From Stromatinia cepivora (taxonomy: Eukaryota > Ascomycota > Leotiomycetes > Helotiales > Sclerotiniaceae): a stretch of 64,000 nucleotides of DNA. Shown here one piece after another: positions 33,752-45,923 of the stretch. How positions within the stretch are numbered: the stretch's first letter is position 1; each line of letters starts with the position of its first letter. Position numbers and translations under genes: made by a program. Location: NCBI GenBank assembly GCA_014898415.1, contig RCTD01000003.1, positions 558,001 through 622,000 of the forward strand. Reading direction: 5' to 3'. The notes under the pieces are model-generated. The model saw only the letters and a list, made by a program, of their open reading frames with translations, had not been told where the DNA came from and searched no databases.

Positions 33752-35436
33752 GTTGTAGTTATTCCAAACGTTCGACGCGCGGATAACGGAACCGCTAGAA
33801 CTGGACTAGATGGAGTAGATTCGTTCTGAAGGCAAAATAGATCTTCTTTAGAGGATGCTTTAAAGAAGAAGATAATGCGAAGCTTTAGAAGCGATGAACG
33901 GGTGTTCCCGGTAAGGCTAAATATGAATTGGATAAATTGTCGAAAGGGTGTGAGTAGTTTTCTTCGTTGGCAAACTGTGTTTGGAGTGAATGTTTCCAAG
34001 GTTAAATATAAATAAACTTGGAACAGTCGCTTTAAAAAAAAAGGGTAAAACGTCTTCAATAGCGATTACATGAACTTCAAAACGCCTGAACTTTCTGGGG
34101 GTATTGGAAAGAAAATAAATATATTTCAATCTGGCAATTATAGTTGGCCTTGTTTAGAAAATTTGTGATATATGAGCAAATACAAAGAAATCACCACGAT
34201 ATATTTGGCTTTTGTTGTTATAAGTATTTTTCCCCGCCAACAGGAACATGGATATTGGCAAGTGGTGAGCAAAAATTAATAGCAATTACCTCATCATCGG
34301 AAAGTTTCAGGAGGTTTTCCTCCACCCATGCCAGGGCTGAAGGAAATGGAGAAAATACTACGGAGTAGACGTTTTCGATGTGGATCTGTATATGAAGATT
34401 ATATGAAGATATACAGTATACTTCAAATATCTACTAAGTACTTGGAGATCATTAGAATGTATTATTTGTTGAATTATGAAGGAGAAAGTATTTATTAGTA
34501 GGTTGTCTAGAAATGATCTTGTTGATCCTGAAGATTATCCTGGTCACCGTATAATTCAACCCCGCAGTAACCTCAAACTTCGAGAAAGAGGCATGTGGAA
34601 GGGCGGCAAGACACAGACAGGTATTGATATAATCCATCTTAGATAAAGAAATAATACTTTGATTTACCGGCAATTTCTATAATTATTGGTTGCTAGGCTG
34701 GATTAGAGCTATGAATGAATAAAGATATATAATTGGTTAGTTATCCTTATACCTAGTGATTGGAAAAGTCCAACGTCGTATATCATCCTGTTAGTTGGTC
34801 TGGTATTTGAACAATAGCATAGTATATCTTCAAGTGTTGAACGTTGAACCTTCGTTCTAGACCTCAAAATATGCTTTTGAATAAAAGAGATTAGGAGGGG
34901 TTTCCTGCATATTGCCGCCCAGTCCCCATATATTAAATCTCGGATAGGTTCGGAAGACGAAGCTTCATGAAGTCTTCTAGAGACGTGCTCGCAACCAATG
35001 CTTTTCCCATGCCCAGAAGGATTATGGTAACATCCGGTTATTGTTGATTGTACCACCTACCGGCATAATATCCATTTTTCTCATGATAAAAAGTTCCAAT
35101 AAATGCCGCAGCGTCGCAGTCAAAACAATCAAACTATGAGGAATTGCGATTTCGGTACCATTTGGCTGGTGCCTAGATATACTGTAACCACATTGTGCTA
35201 TCAATTCTGAATGGGTGATGGTGATAGGAACACGTTTTGTCTAAAGCCGGATTTATTTCTGCGGCAGTTTCACCCCGATGATCTCCCGACCCATAATGGC
35301 TACAAGAGTGGGCAAATAGATGAATATATGTTCAGATGTTCGAGCAATGAATGAATGTATTTCCAGCTGATGCTGATGAAGGAGTGACCTAAGAATTGAC
35401 TTACCCGGAAGAACACATTCCAATTCCAATTTCACC
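33752..35436. other. 1.7-kb divergent promoter, TPS1 and GNAT
   Basis: Upstream region of TPS1 on the left and of the GNAT gene on the right. Open frames up to 115 codons on the minus strand have no recognisable domain. No stress-response motif can be claimed with certainty. Confidence 0.4.
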
Positions 35437-35973
35437 ATGGATCTCAAACTTCGCCGAGCTACCGTGGATGACATCCCGCAACTTCATCCACTCATCGATG
35501 CTTCGGTCCGAGGTCTTCAAGTCGACCATTACTCGCCAGCTCAAATAGTCGGTGCTCTTAAATCAGTATACGGGGTTGACACCCAACTTATCAAGGATGG
35601 AAACTACTTCGTAGTGACTTCTGGAGATTTGATCGTGGGAAGTGGAGGAATATCTTTTAGGTCCACGTTATATGGAGGAGATCAATTTGCGACTCGAGAT
35701 TCCAAGCTCTTGGATCCTGGAGTAGATGGCGCCAGAATTCGAGCTTTTTTTGTTCATCCGAATTGGGCACGGAGAGGAATCGCTGGTATGATTATCCGGG
35801 CTTGTGAGAATGCTGCCATAGAAGCGGGGTTCAAGAAGGCTGAGATCGGCTCAACATTGAGTGGAGTCGCTTTCTATGAGAAGATGGGGTATGAGGCGTT
35901 GGGCAGATCCGATGCTCCTCTAGATGATGGATTGGTATTAGAGATTGTGAAAATGGGAAAAAGTTTGGTATGA
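35437..35973 (+). CDS. GNAT-family N-acetyltransferase
   Basis: Single exon, 178 aa, the whole length being one GNAT domain. The start LKLRRATVDDIPQLHPLID is the first strand and helix of the fold. The acetyl-CoA pyrophosphate-binding loop is in FVHPNWARRGIAGMIIRACE, an R-R-G-I-A signature in the Q/R-x-x-G-x-G/A position, and GVAFYEKMGYEALGR is the closing beta-bulge segment. These proteins move an acetyl group from acetyl-CoA to an amine; the substrate cannot be read from the sequence. There is no targeting signal, so a cytosolic enzyme is likely. It stands alone between TPS1 and frq with long spacers. Confidence 0.88.
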   Translation: MDLKLRRATVDDIPQLHPLIDASVRGLQVDHYSPAQIVGALKSVYGVDTQLIKDGNYFVVTSGDLIVGSGGISFRSTLYGGDQFATRDSKLLDPGVDGARIRAFFVHPNWARRGIAGMIIRACENAAIEAGFKKAEIGSTLSGVAFYEKMGYEALGRSDAPLDDGLVLEIVKMGKSLV

Positions 35974-36123
35974 TCAGGCACTTGGCACGGACGTGAATGG
36001 TAGATTGATGTTCTTCCTGGAAATTTTATCTTTTGCGGGGTGAATTTGTTATGATAGGACTTGAAGAAACGGCTTTGTGTGACAACACGAATGAGTGTCC
36101 GAGAGCCAGTACATCGAGTCGGA

Positions 36124-36160
36124 GACAGGTCGAAGACAGGTCGAAGACAGGTCGAAGACA
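36124..36160. repeat. 11-bp tandem repeat (GACAGGTCGAA)
   Basis: Three exact or nearly exact copies of an 11-bp unit lie downstream of the GNAT gene and distal in the frq promoter. Confidence 0.85.
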
Positions 36161-37241
36161 TTGTGGTGTGGGATCTCGATCCTACCATTGACCATGATGC
36201 AAACTCTGAGCTCATTCATCATCCCATAGTAAATCTCTACCCAATCGTAATATCCAGAAACTGTGTCAAGGTAAGCTTCTCATTTTCTTTGAGTTCGAAT
36301 TTTGAGTTTAGATGCATAGAACGGAGGTTCGTATCCGGAAAAGTTCTGATCGACAGAAGGGTATTGTTTTACAGCATCTATAGACGTAACACCGTTGATC
36401 CCCATGTACAGATCGGCTCTAAGGAGATATAGCGCGTGGCCGATATGTTATAACTTACGAAGTGGGTGGTACCAGCACAGAAAAGCGACTGCTGACTGGT
36501 AGCAAGATACCTTAATAATATGTTGATCCTTCAATATCTGACATTGCCACTTCGAACGGCACATACGAATCTAGACTTCATGCAAATGTGACTTTGAACT
36601 GTTTATGTTTAATCTTCCTCATTAAAGATCCTTTCGGCGAGGAAAGTTCTTTACGACCGACCGTACAGAATGATTTTCATGAGTATTCGTCAAATGAAGA
36701 GAATCAAGAGATGTTTTGATTTCCAATGGCCCGGATGTCGGATAAACCGAAAGGGGTAGAAGAGCTCAAAAAATGAGATTACACAACTGATAGATTAAAT
36801 ATTTGAATGCGGAAATGCTTCTTAGCTACTTCTACTCTTCGATGAAAGTACAGATGGATCGAAAGTCGTAGAATCAAGACCCTAAGACTTTGATGATTGT
36901 GAAATGAGGACTACGGAGTCTCGGAGGTTACCTAGGTAGTACATTTTATTTTCATATTTTCATTTTTATATCATTATTATACCTACTACATAGATATCTA
37001 AAGTAGGTAGGTATAATAAGTCTTATAGATTTAGTTTCCCTTTTTAGGACGTGAAAAGAAATGAAGTTCTGACCCTCAAATCTTGGCATGCATCATTTCT
37101 ATTGGTTGAATCGCGATTTCAGGGTATTTGTGGATACCTATTTGTAAGTACATTTTTGGACCAATCACATTAAGTGTATGCCACTCATTAAAGATCACCC
37201 TTCAAATTTCAGATCGCCACAACCTTAAAGGAATCTCGAGA

Positions 37242-37252
37242 GATGCTCGATG
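37242..37252 (+). promoter_or_regulatory. Candidate light-response element of frq
   Basis: GATGC followed by one base and CGATG fits the Neurospora consensus GATNC...CGATN, in which N is the same base in both halves; here N is G. A further GATCG follows at once. It lies 588 bp before the FRQ start. Binding by a White Collar complex is inference. Confidence 0.45.
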
Positions 37253-37839
37253 GATCGTAACTTACTACAGCATCAGTGCAGTGGGAAAACCCAAACATGA
37301 GGCCATTTTCAATTGTCAATAATAATATGGACGGTATGATGATGGATATCATCCATTATTTCTTTCATTTCAAAAAAAATAAATTAAAAGAGAAAAATCT
37401 TCAAATCTCAATGGTGATAAGTATCTTTTTCAAAATCCACACACATTGCGCATACATATGCAATACGTCCTCACTTAACGAATTATACATTTTCTATTCT
37501 GTTCAATCAAGAACCAAGAAGTACCTTCTTCTAAGTAGTAAATACTCAGACTGTTAAAGTCTTCAATACGCATCCGTCATTCAAACCTACGAATAACTAT
37601 ACATATATATATATATATACATACATACATATATCTACTCAAAGAAGCACTCAACGCAGTGGTCAACTCCATTTAACATCCAACTCGTCCGGTGGAAGAT
37701 AAGAACATCGTACCTGGATACTTACACATAATATTCTTCAACCATAGGCCGAGTATAGTATTTATTATACGTGGTCTGTTGCAATGGGTTCTTTACAATA
37801 ATATCACTTGGAATAATAATCTTTATTGTCTCGTCGACT

Positions 37840-40815
37840 ATGACTTTGGAGTCTGGTTCACCTGTAGTTACGACTGGTTCTCATCCTAGAAGACCTCCCG
37901 CGCATCTCTCCGTATCCTTGAGGCACGATGTCTCTTCTATTGAGGACGAAAAGCCAGCTCCATGTGCTGCTCTAGCGAAGTTGGACACTGGAGAGCAAGA
38001 TGGTGCTTCCACCTCTCCTCTTAGGAAACAAATATCCGATGATTCAGAAGATACTACTGGTACGAACGTGAATGAATGGTTTGATCGCTCGAACACACGT
38101 CCTGTGATTGCCATCAACCGAGACGACTCCGGAGAAAGCAGTAAGTGGTTAAATAAGAACCTTTACAAGCTTCTGTGAATTGACATATTTGCAGGTGACC
38201 CGCCATACTTTCTTCAGCAAAGCTCCAACGATGACACCGATTCCAGCAAAGAGTTACCCCTTCGATCTAAACGATATAATCTGCATCCATTAAACGCCAT
38301 ATCCAGATCTCGAGATGGCAGTGCATCGGAAGAGTATCGTAGTATTATTGACGATTTGACGATTGAAAACAAAAAGTTGAAGGAGAGATTAAGAAGATAT
38401 GGACGTTCATCTGTCGCTCACTTGGAGAATGAAAAGCTCTTCGAAGTCAAAATACATTCCCTATCGGCACGCAAACGAAGGGAGCTAGAAGAACTTCTCC
38501 GCTCATTTTCTACTACTTTTGATAGTTCGTCAGAAGATCTCAGCATAAAGGGTCCAGCGGATCAACAATTAAGGGCTTATCCATTTTCTGGTAAAACCTC
38601 CAAGCATAAATCTGTTTCCTCGGGGTCTAATTCTCGACCAACCGATTCCGCATATGCCTCGATGTCAAGATCCGGACCCTCTTATAGCTCAGCCGGGGAA
38701 GGGCATCCCACAGCTCCATCGCGGGACACGGCAGACCGGAAAATGCGGGACTTTTTACAGGATATTCCTCAGGGGCTACTGCCGAGAACTTCTTTAGAAA
38801 TGTCGGAGAATCAGCGGAAGAGGATGGTTGTTCGACGTCTGGAACAATTATTTACAGGAAAGAAAGGATCGCTCATCGGTGTTCACAGCCATTCTCTGCA
38901 ACAGCAAGAAGTTTCCAGATCTGCTGCGAGAGCGGACCAAGTCTCGCAAAGTAAATTCCAGCCTAAAGAAGGTGTACGCGAAGCTCACATTGGTCCACAT
39001 AATATGGAACTAGATAGGCAAGGATTGGTAAGTACCCAAAAGAATTCGAAGACTAGCCAATCGCCAACAGAACAGTCAATTTCTCCCCAAAAGTCTCGCG
39101 GATCGCCTTCACCAGAACAGAGGCCAACGAGACCCTTGGATTTGGATCCAGACCGTGATCAAGTCGGTTCTGATAATGTCGAGTACATTCGCCACCTCGG
39201 AATTTCAGCACCCCAATTATTAACCGAAGAATCACAAGATGCTACCGTTGATGCCGAGGGTTGGGTTTATCTGAATCTTCTTATCAACATGGCGCAACTG
39301 CATATAATCAACGTCACACCTGACTTTATCAGATCTGCCGTCACAGAATTGAGCAAAAAGCTTCAAGTATCTCCAGATGGCAAGAAACTGCGATGGAGAG
39401 GTGGTACGGAGGGAACACGTTTAAGTAGTGACAGTGGTGGTAGTAGCGTGCATCATCGATCTCCACTCGATAGTGATGGTAGTGATGAAGCTTCCCGCAA
39501 AAGGCGTAAGGTTCATGCCAACAAATTCACTTTTACGGGAAAGGCGCCTTCAAAAATTTTGAACGAGAATTCGAAGAGTTCCGTCGCAACAGGTGCATTC
39601 TTCTATGAGCCAATGTTCGTTCGTTATCCTCAACATACCTCCGTGGCATCTGGCGATGAAAGCATCCTGTCACAAAACCATTACAATCTTCCTGGATTTG
39701 CCTCCCCATACCAAATTCTTGGCAATAATAGTCCACGCGATGATGGGCCTCTGATATTCTACAATGGAACGAAATTCTTCACTGATCTCTCTGGTGACCG
39801 TGGTGATCTCGAAACTCCGCTGCATATTACTGGTGTTGACAAAGATGGCTACAGCAGCCATACTCAAGATGCGGTCGGTTGCTCACGTCCTGAAAGAAAT
39901 CTTAAAAACAGAACTCCGTCTGGCTCGCTTCTACCGTTTAGGCCTTTCAAGGATTATTCGAAAGGAGTAGATTTGTTTCAAACACCAGAAACGAGACCGC
40001 AAACTCCAAGTGTACTTTCGGATGATATGGACTTCGAGTTTACTACCGACTTGGCTTGTGGTAGCCCAGGATCTCCCTCATCTCTAGTTGACTTTAGTGC
40101 TAGTGGGCTTGGCGGTGTACAACCAGCCGATCACTTGCTTTACAAGGTACATACACGATGGACCATTGGTGATGATCATGTTCCTGTTAAGGTTTCCAAA
40201 TTCTCTGCACCACGCTCAACTTTGAAGAAGATTGTACATACCATTCCAAAGTCTTCATTAGACTCATTTCATAATCCTGAGCCTCAGGATAAGGTGAACA
40301 GCATACTCAACAAATTAAACCGCTTGACCACGTTTTCCAATGAGCCCTTATCTCCTTTACCACCTCGATCACATGAAAATCTACCTGTCAAGACAGAAAA
40401 TATCTCGGAAGAATTCGTAATGCTTAAACCATCAACACTACCCGAGCCATCCTCTTATTATAGCATGTTTTCTGGTACCGAAACCACTGGAGAATATTCC
40501 GACTCCTCATCTTTCTCAGGCATAGCTCATCTTCGAGATGAACCTCTAGAGAAAGATGAAGATCTAATGTCAGATAATGATATACAAGTATCTTCGGATG
40601 GTGGTGCTATGGAAGTCGAAGACGCGGAAGAAGAAGATGATGATGAAAGCATCGATATGTTAGCATATGTGCGAGGAATTGATCCCATAGCCGTAGCCGC
40701 ACAGGAAGAAAAATATGAATGGGAAGCAAGTGATAAGTCAGTTCAATTGGGGAGTGCAGCTTCGAAATCGGTTAATCCGGTTATGTTTTCTGAGGCTTCC
40801 GAGGTGGAACTTTGA
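37840..40815 (+). CDS. frq: FREQUENCY clock protein (FRQ)
   Basis: Two exons (37840-38140 and 38195-40815) give 973 aa, close to the 989 of Neurospora. FRQ is the negative element of the fungal circadian oscillator: it scaffolds casein kinase 1 and the FRH helicase, inhibits the White Collar complex and is phosphorylated and degraded. Family features: the PRRPPAHLSVSLRHD N-terminus; a coiled-coil segment around 150-205 (DDLTIENKKLKERLRRYG); two CK1-contact regions, about 284-324 (MRDFLQDIPQGLLPRTSLEM, RRLEQLFTGK) and about 454-500 (AEGWVYLNLLINMAQLHIIN); a basic nuclear signal (SRKRRKVH, about 534-541); and an acidic PEST-like region around 910-955 ending DMLAYVRGIDPIAVAAQEEK. The 54-nt intron has donor GTAAGT and acceptor TTGCAG. 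The start MTLESGSPV fits the conserved N-terminus. Confidence 0.95.
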
Positions 40816-41693
40816 AAGTAATTTTTATCGATTTGGGTTTATCTTTTTTAATATCTTTGAGGTAATGGTGGATTTAAGTTAGCATGGCGAGCGAGCATGA
40901 GTATGAGTATGGCATGTTGTGGTTTGCTTTGGAAAAATATCTCTGGATGGCATTTGTTGGCTAAATTTGACTTAGCGCGAGTGGTTTACTCTCACAGTTA
41001 ATAGCACGTGTGGTAGGAGGGGATCTGTGGTTTGCTATTATTTTTACTTTTATGTTCATGTCTATTTGTTTGTTTGTATTCATGCATGGAATTGGCAGAT
41101 AGGGTGCCATTGGCATTGGCGTAAGGCAGAGATACCATATTGATGTTTATGTTTGTATGTATGTTTGTTTTAGCGAGCATTGGAATGGATGGATGGATGG
41201 ATGATATCATGGGGATCGGATATGGAATGAAATCAAATGAAATAAAAAAATTTGGTTAACCGTATGGTTAATGATTTATGTATTAACTTATGACTGACTG
41301 ATTGTTGCTACTTTTGTGTATTTGTCGTGTGTATGCGAGGTAAGGTGAGATGATTTGCTGTGATATGATGTGATTTGAGGTCCAACAATTTATAAATATA
41401 TGAAAGATATATTTAACTCGACTCAACAAGCTTTTCACATCCAAATATCCCTCTCTAAGTAACACAAAATAGTCCTTACTATAATAATCCCACCAACAAA
41501 TTGAAGAACTAATAATATCTTCCCGTCTTAACTACCTTTTATGAAGAATAATTATTGATATTATATTATTATATCTTTTTATTCTGCATTGTGCATTGTG
41601 CATTGTGCATTTATTCGTAGTATATGTATGATATGTATGGTATGATTTGAAAAGAAAACACGAGTAGGAAATGGATTTGGATTATTCAATTTT
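40816..41693. other. Intergenic downstream of frq
   Basis: It should hold the frq 3' UTR. A CATTGTG 8-bp run (about 41586-41611) and a GGAT run at about 41188-41202 are seen. Downstream of Neurospora frq an antisense transcript starts; nothing in the bases here proves or disproves one. Confidence 0.4.
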
Positions 41694-41912
41694 TGAAATT
41701 TGGATTTTGGATTTTGGATTTTGGATTTTGGATTTTGGATTTTGGATTTTGGATTTTGGAATTTGGAATTTGGAATTTGGAATTTGGAATTTGGAATTTG
41801 GAATTTGGAATTTGGAATTTGGAATTTGGAATTTGGAATTTGGAATTTGGAATTTGGAATTTGGAATTTGGAATTTGGAATTTGGAATTTGGATTTTGGA
41901 TTTTGGATTTTG
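41694..41912. repeat. 7-bp minisatellite (TTTGGAA/TTTTGGA)
   Basis: About 30 tandem copies of a 7-bp unit. The core is GGAATTT, and it is flanked on both sides by blocks of the one-base variant GGATTTT. Because 7 is not a multiple of 3 and the unit lacks stops, all frames are open on both strands here, so the apparent ORFs are artefacts. Confidence 0.97.
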
Positions 41913-42071
41913 AGTAGTCATTTTATCAATCCTATTATAGCTAACTAGGTAGGCAGGGTATTTAATTTGTAGGGATGGATACTTTGTTCAGTCCATTGAG
42001 TTGAGTGAGTTGATTGCTGTACTGAGTGCGTGTGGATGGTATAGGTTTTAATATGGTCTGGTTTGATCTGT
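41913..42071. other. 3' flank of the peroxiredoxin gene
   Basis: Short spacer between the 7-bp minisatellite and the peroxiredoxin stop codon, presumably 3' UTR. No other feature is seen. Confidence 0.4.
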
Positions 42072-43352
42072 TTACCCGAGGACTTTTTCTGCGGCACTGA
42101 CTAGACGAGGGAGGAGGTTGTGTTAGTTTTTCTTTTGCTTTTTTGGGGTATTTTTTTTGTTTTTTCTTTTGTAAGTGATGCTCCTGGAGGGTGGAGTGGT
42201 GATGATCTCTAGAAGGATCACGGGCGGGGCGAAAACACCACGGGGAGGAAACGAACAAGAAGACAGGAAAAGAGGAAAAGGCAAAAAGGAGACAAGAGCG
42301 AAAGGAAATATTGGGTCCACACACCATCCAAACCAGTATTATCAGGTTCAACATGAAGAGCTTTAACCTTTCCATCTTCGATTTCTATGGCATATCGTTT
42401 ACTGCGGGGACCACCGAAGATGGAGGTACCGTCGAAGGTCAGATCGAGAGCGGAGGTGAAGGAGGCGGTTGGGTCGCCGAGGAAGCGGATCTTTGGGGGG
42501 AGGGGTTAGTTAGGGGTTAAAGGGGGGTTAAGGGGTGTGATTTGGGGATGGGGTTGCGGATGGGGATGGGATGGATGGGGCAGGGTATTTCGGGGTTGGT
42601 AGGTTATCTTTAGGAAAAAAGGGAGCGGAAAAGAGGGGTGGATAGTTTGCGAAAGGGGACAATGAGTAGGTGAATATATAGGATAAGAAAATATGAAATA
42701 ATAACATACACCAGATTCACCAGTAGGATCGAGAGTCGAACCCCATGCTTTGGTACTAGAAAACCGTATTAGTATAATTCATTGATATTTCATCCATGTG
42801 ATATCCTCGTGATATGCCCAATGATTCTAGTAGCGAGAAGGATAGGAGGAGAAACCGAATTTCTCAAGATTGCTCACTTACACAAATGGATCATTAACAG
42901 CAACTACAAACACATCACCAGCTTCCTTGAGCTTAGGATGACTGATATAACCTGGGATATGGGAATTTGAACACGAGGGGCCTGATATAGAGTTAGCAAG
43001 TTTAATTTCTTTTTCTTCTAACTTTGCATATCCAAAATTTTCACTCAGCACAATCAACGCCCATGAATTTTTTTTAAAAAATACAGATTCAGATATCTCA
43101 ATGAAGAATGAAAGTGACATAAAAATGAATTGGGGAAGAGGAGCACATACTAAAAGCAGCCGGAACCCCAATAATCAACGCTTTTCCGGTAGTAAGCTCA
43201 CTCAAGTTTACTTTGTTACCGGGAGAATTCTCAACCAAGGTATTGAGGTTGGGGATTTTATCACCCACTTTGATGAATGCTGGGCGGGTGGTGGAGAAGG
43301 TGCGGAAGGTTTGCGGGGTCGCGAGACGGCGCATGGCGAATCGGGTTGCCAT
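42072..43352 (-). CDS. Mitochondrial peroxiredoxin-5 type thiol peroxidase
   Basis: Five exons (43352-43151, 42981-42882, 42755-42710, 42490-42325, 42100-42072) give 180 aa. Atypical peroxiredoxin of the Prx5/AhpE-like group that reduces peroxides with a reactive cysteine. The N-terminus (MATRFAMRRLATPQTFRTFS) looks like a mitochondrial presequence. Then IKVGDKIPNLNTLVEN, the strand GKALIIGVPAAFSPSCSNSH with peroxidatic Cys about 71 in the family's P-x-x-F-x-P-x-C context, GDVFVVAVNDPFV, KAWGSTLDPTG, GIRFLGDPTASFTSALDLTF and a C-terminal KRYAIEIEDGKVKALHVE. The protein ends VSAAEKVLG, coded by a final 29-nt exon. All donors are GT and all acceptors AG, with GTGTGT as the weakest donor. Four introns in 181 codons is high for this window. 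Confidence 0.9.
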
Positions 43353-43779
43353 TTTGTAGTTTTAGGTGGGTGCTGTGCGGTTGATTGATGTTAGATTTGA
43401 GTTTTGGGTTGTTGGGTTATGGTGAGGTTATTGAGATGTTGATGTTGATGTTGACATTGATATTTTGGTTGGAAAGGTTGGAAGGGAAGGGAAGGTGGAA
43501 GCGATGGTGACGTGAGGAGGGATCGTCATTTCTTACCTTGTTTGAGTTAAGGCCAAAGGTTATGGACTCAATACCTTGGTACTTGGCACCAATCTCCATA
43601 ATCCAAAAATCTAAACCTCGGACAAACAATTTCACCGCCAGCAATCCAGCACATATGCAATCAATCTATATTTCCCCAAGCTTCCCCTCACACAATAACA
43701 TCCCCACGCCAAGTATAATTTCTTCATCAGCCATCGAACTTGTTAGCGCAGCCCTCCAATTGGTGCGCTTCGAAACGTA
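43353..43779. other. Peroxiredoxin promoter, left flank of the DNA transposon
   Basis: Upstream region of the peroxiredoxin gene with a GATGTT/ATGTTG hexanucleotide stretch at about 43434-43455. A plus-strand frame (43538-43777) runs exactly into the TA target site of the transposon to the right. Confidence 0.4.
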
Positions 43780-43820
43780 ACCGATTTCCCTACATCATGC
43801 ACGACCCCATATCTTGCACG
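43780..43820 (+). repeat. Left terminal inverted repeat of the first pogo-type element
   Basis: Matches the reverse complement of 45924-45964 at 39 of 41 positions by eye. Confidence 0.93.
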
Positions 43821-44469
43821 TATTTTTAATTTTATAAAATATCAATCATTATAAATGGATATAATGATGATATATTTTCAAAGATTTGTATAAAATTTGT
43901 ATTAATTCAAATTAAAGGGGAAAAGTATTTTAAATATACTCAAATAGCAAATTTCTTCAAAATCAATTATTCAATACTCTTTTAGTATTATAAAAGCAAA
44001 ACCATCTTTTATAGTATTATATATATTGAAATTCATCAATCTTTTTCAAAAGAATAAAAAAAAATTTTAATTGATCAAATTAACAAATTGATATAAAGAT
44101 TTATACTTTCTACAAGTTGTATAATCAAAAATCTTATGGAAGAGATTATAAGTTGCTTTTTAGGGAAAAACTGAACAACAAATTTCGTAAAAAAATATAA
44201 AATATATCTTCAAAATCGGTATTTCTAATATATTGATAATTTGTATATAAAAACTGATAATATTGTTATATTTGAATATTTTTATGATTTGATTTGAATT
44301 ATTTTATATTATTATTGAATTTTATTATTTAAAAAAGTTATACTAATATTTCTTTTTTTTTTATTTAGTTGATAAAAGTAATTACAAAATATAATATATT
44401 ATTCAAAAATATATACAATTGAAACGAGAAAGGCTTTATAATTGATCTAGAGAGGATTATAAAGAAAAT

Positions 44470-45560
44470 AATGAATACTAATATATATAATCATAATAGA
44501 ACTACAAAAGCTAAACAGGATGAATCGAAAGAGTTTATTATCCTTTTAGTATATATATATACCGATAATACAGTTATTTTATCTACTCTGATTTATAAAG
44601 GGGAATCTAGAGATCTATAGGATATATAGATTGATGAGATAGGAATAAAGGATCAGGTTTATTTTGAAGCTTCAAGTAATGGATGGTTATCGAATGTATT
44701 CGGCTTTATTTGGCTTAATAAGGTTTTTCAATGTTATATTTGTTCAAAAGTAGGGAAAGGATATTGTTTATTGATTGTAGATAATTATTCTAACCATATA
44801 AATATGGAATTTATATCGAAATACAATGAATTGAAGATCATTTTATTGATTCTCCCCTCTTATTTTATATATCGATTCTAATTTTTTGATATAGACTACT
44901 TCCTTCCTTTTTCAACGAATTATAATATAGAATTCAATAATCTAATGTACAAAAACAAAGATATTGTTGGAATATCGAAATATAACTTTTAGATGATATT
45001 TAAGATTGCTTAGATTCAATCTATTATTACTTATAATATCCTGAAATCTTTTGAAAAAGTTGGTATTTATTTTATAAATAAGAATATTATTATTCGCAAT
45101 ATCGAATCAGAGCAAGTCTTTATACTATTTACATTGATATAATTTATAAGGAATAAAATAAAGATACTATATATAATTAAAACTCTTTATTACCTTAAAT
45201 TAAAGTTTCACTTCAAACAGGATCCCGATATTATTTAGAAGCTTTTTAAAACTGCATTTATATATACAACTAATACTAATATCCAATTATATAAAGCAAA
45301 AGGTCTAAAAGAAGCTTTGAAGATCGAAAGAAAAAAAAGAATCCATTCTAAATGTTTAAACTTAATAAAGAAAGAAAGCGAAAGTACTTTTTTATATTCC
45401 TTTTTGCAAATCGAAAGAACTAAAATCTATCAATCGATGAAAACATTAGTTATTGAACAAAAGAAGGAAACTAAGAAACAAAAAAAAACCAAAAAGAAAG
45501 TTGAAAAGGAATAAAAGAATAGAACGATTAAAAAAAAAATAGTATAAAGAAAGATCGATC
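44470..45560 (+). pseudogene. Relic pogo/MATE-like DDE transposase
   Basis: Several short open pieces joined by stop codons, recognisable as a pogo-family transposase. Around 44560-44740 the pieces read LIYKGESRDL and then VYFEASSNGWLSNVFGFIWL, matching the usual block before the second catalytic Asp. CLLIVDNYSNHINMEFI at about 44765-44825 holds that Asp. A further Asp is kept around 44890 (FFDIDYFLPFSTNY). The C-terminus (about 45296-45515) reads KGLKEALKIERKKRIHSKCLNL followed by a Lys/Gln/Glu-rich tail, as in this family. Many TAG/TAA codons stand where Trp or Gln is expected, as RIP would produce. The N-terminal DNA-binding part could not be recognised. Not functional. Confidence 0.8.
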
Positions 45561-45923
45561 ATCAAATTATATATAATACTAAAAAGGGGATGAAAAGAGC
45601 TTGGAAATCATTAATATCTTTTATTAAAAGAATACAAATGATTCAAAAATATTTTCTTATTATAAATCTAGTATCTTAAGAAGTTATAAAGGATCACAAT
45701 ATTATAGAGATTGATAAATCAATAGTAGAAAAAAAGAAGGGGGTATTGTATTCAAAGATCGAATGATATATCAAGGTTTTATCGAAATTGAAAATGTAAA
45801 GGTTTTTTAATTCTATAGGATAATATTATATCTCTTTATTACTTAAAAAGAATTATAACTTTATATCTTATAATTTATAATTAATATCGAATTTTAAAGT
45901 GATTGTAGTAGGAATATAAGGGG

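Larger units (their letters stand above)
35974..37839. promoter_or_regulatory. frq upstream region (1.87 kb)
   Basis: A long spacer upstream of the clock gene. It has an 11-bp tandem repeat at 36124-36160, a GATCGA site at 36857-36862, and a GATGC-T-CGATG pair at 37242-37252 that fits the White Collar light-response element. Long frq promoters and leaders are known in Neurospora. No protein gene is convincing here. Confidence 0.5.

Noticed and set aside
41671..41948. Overlapping ORFs on both strands of about 75-82 codons
   Set aside because: They are all translations of the 7-bp minisatellite, which lacks stops in any frame.
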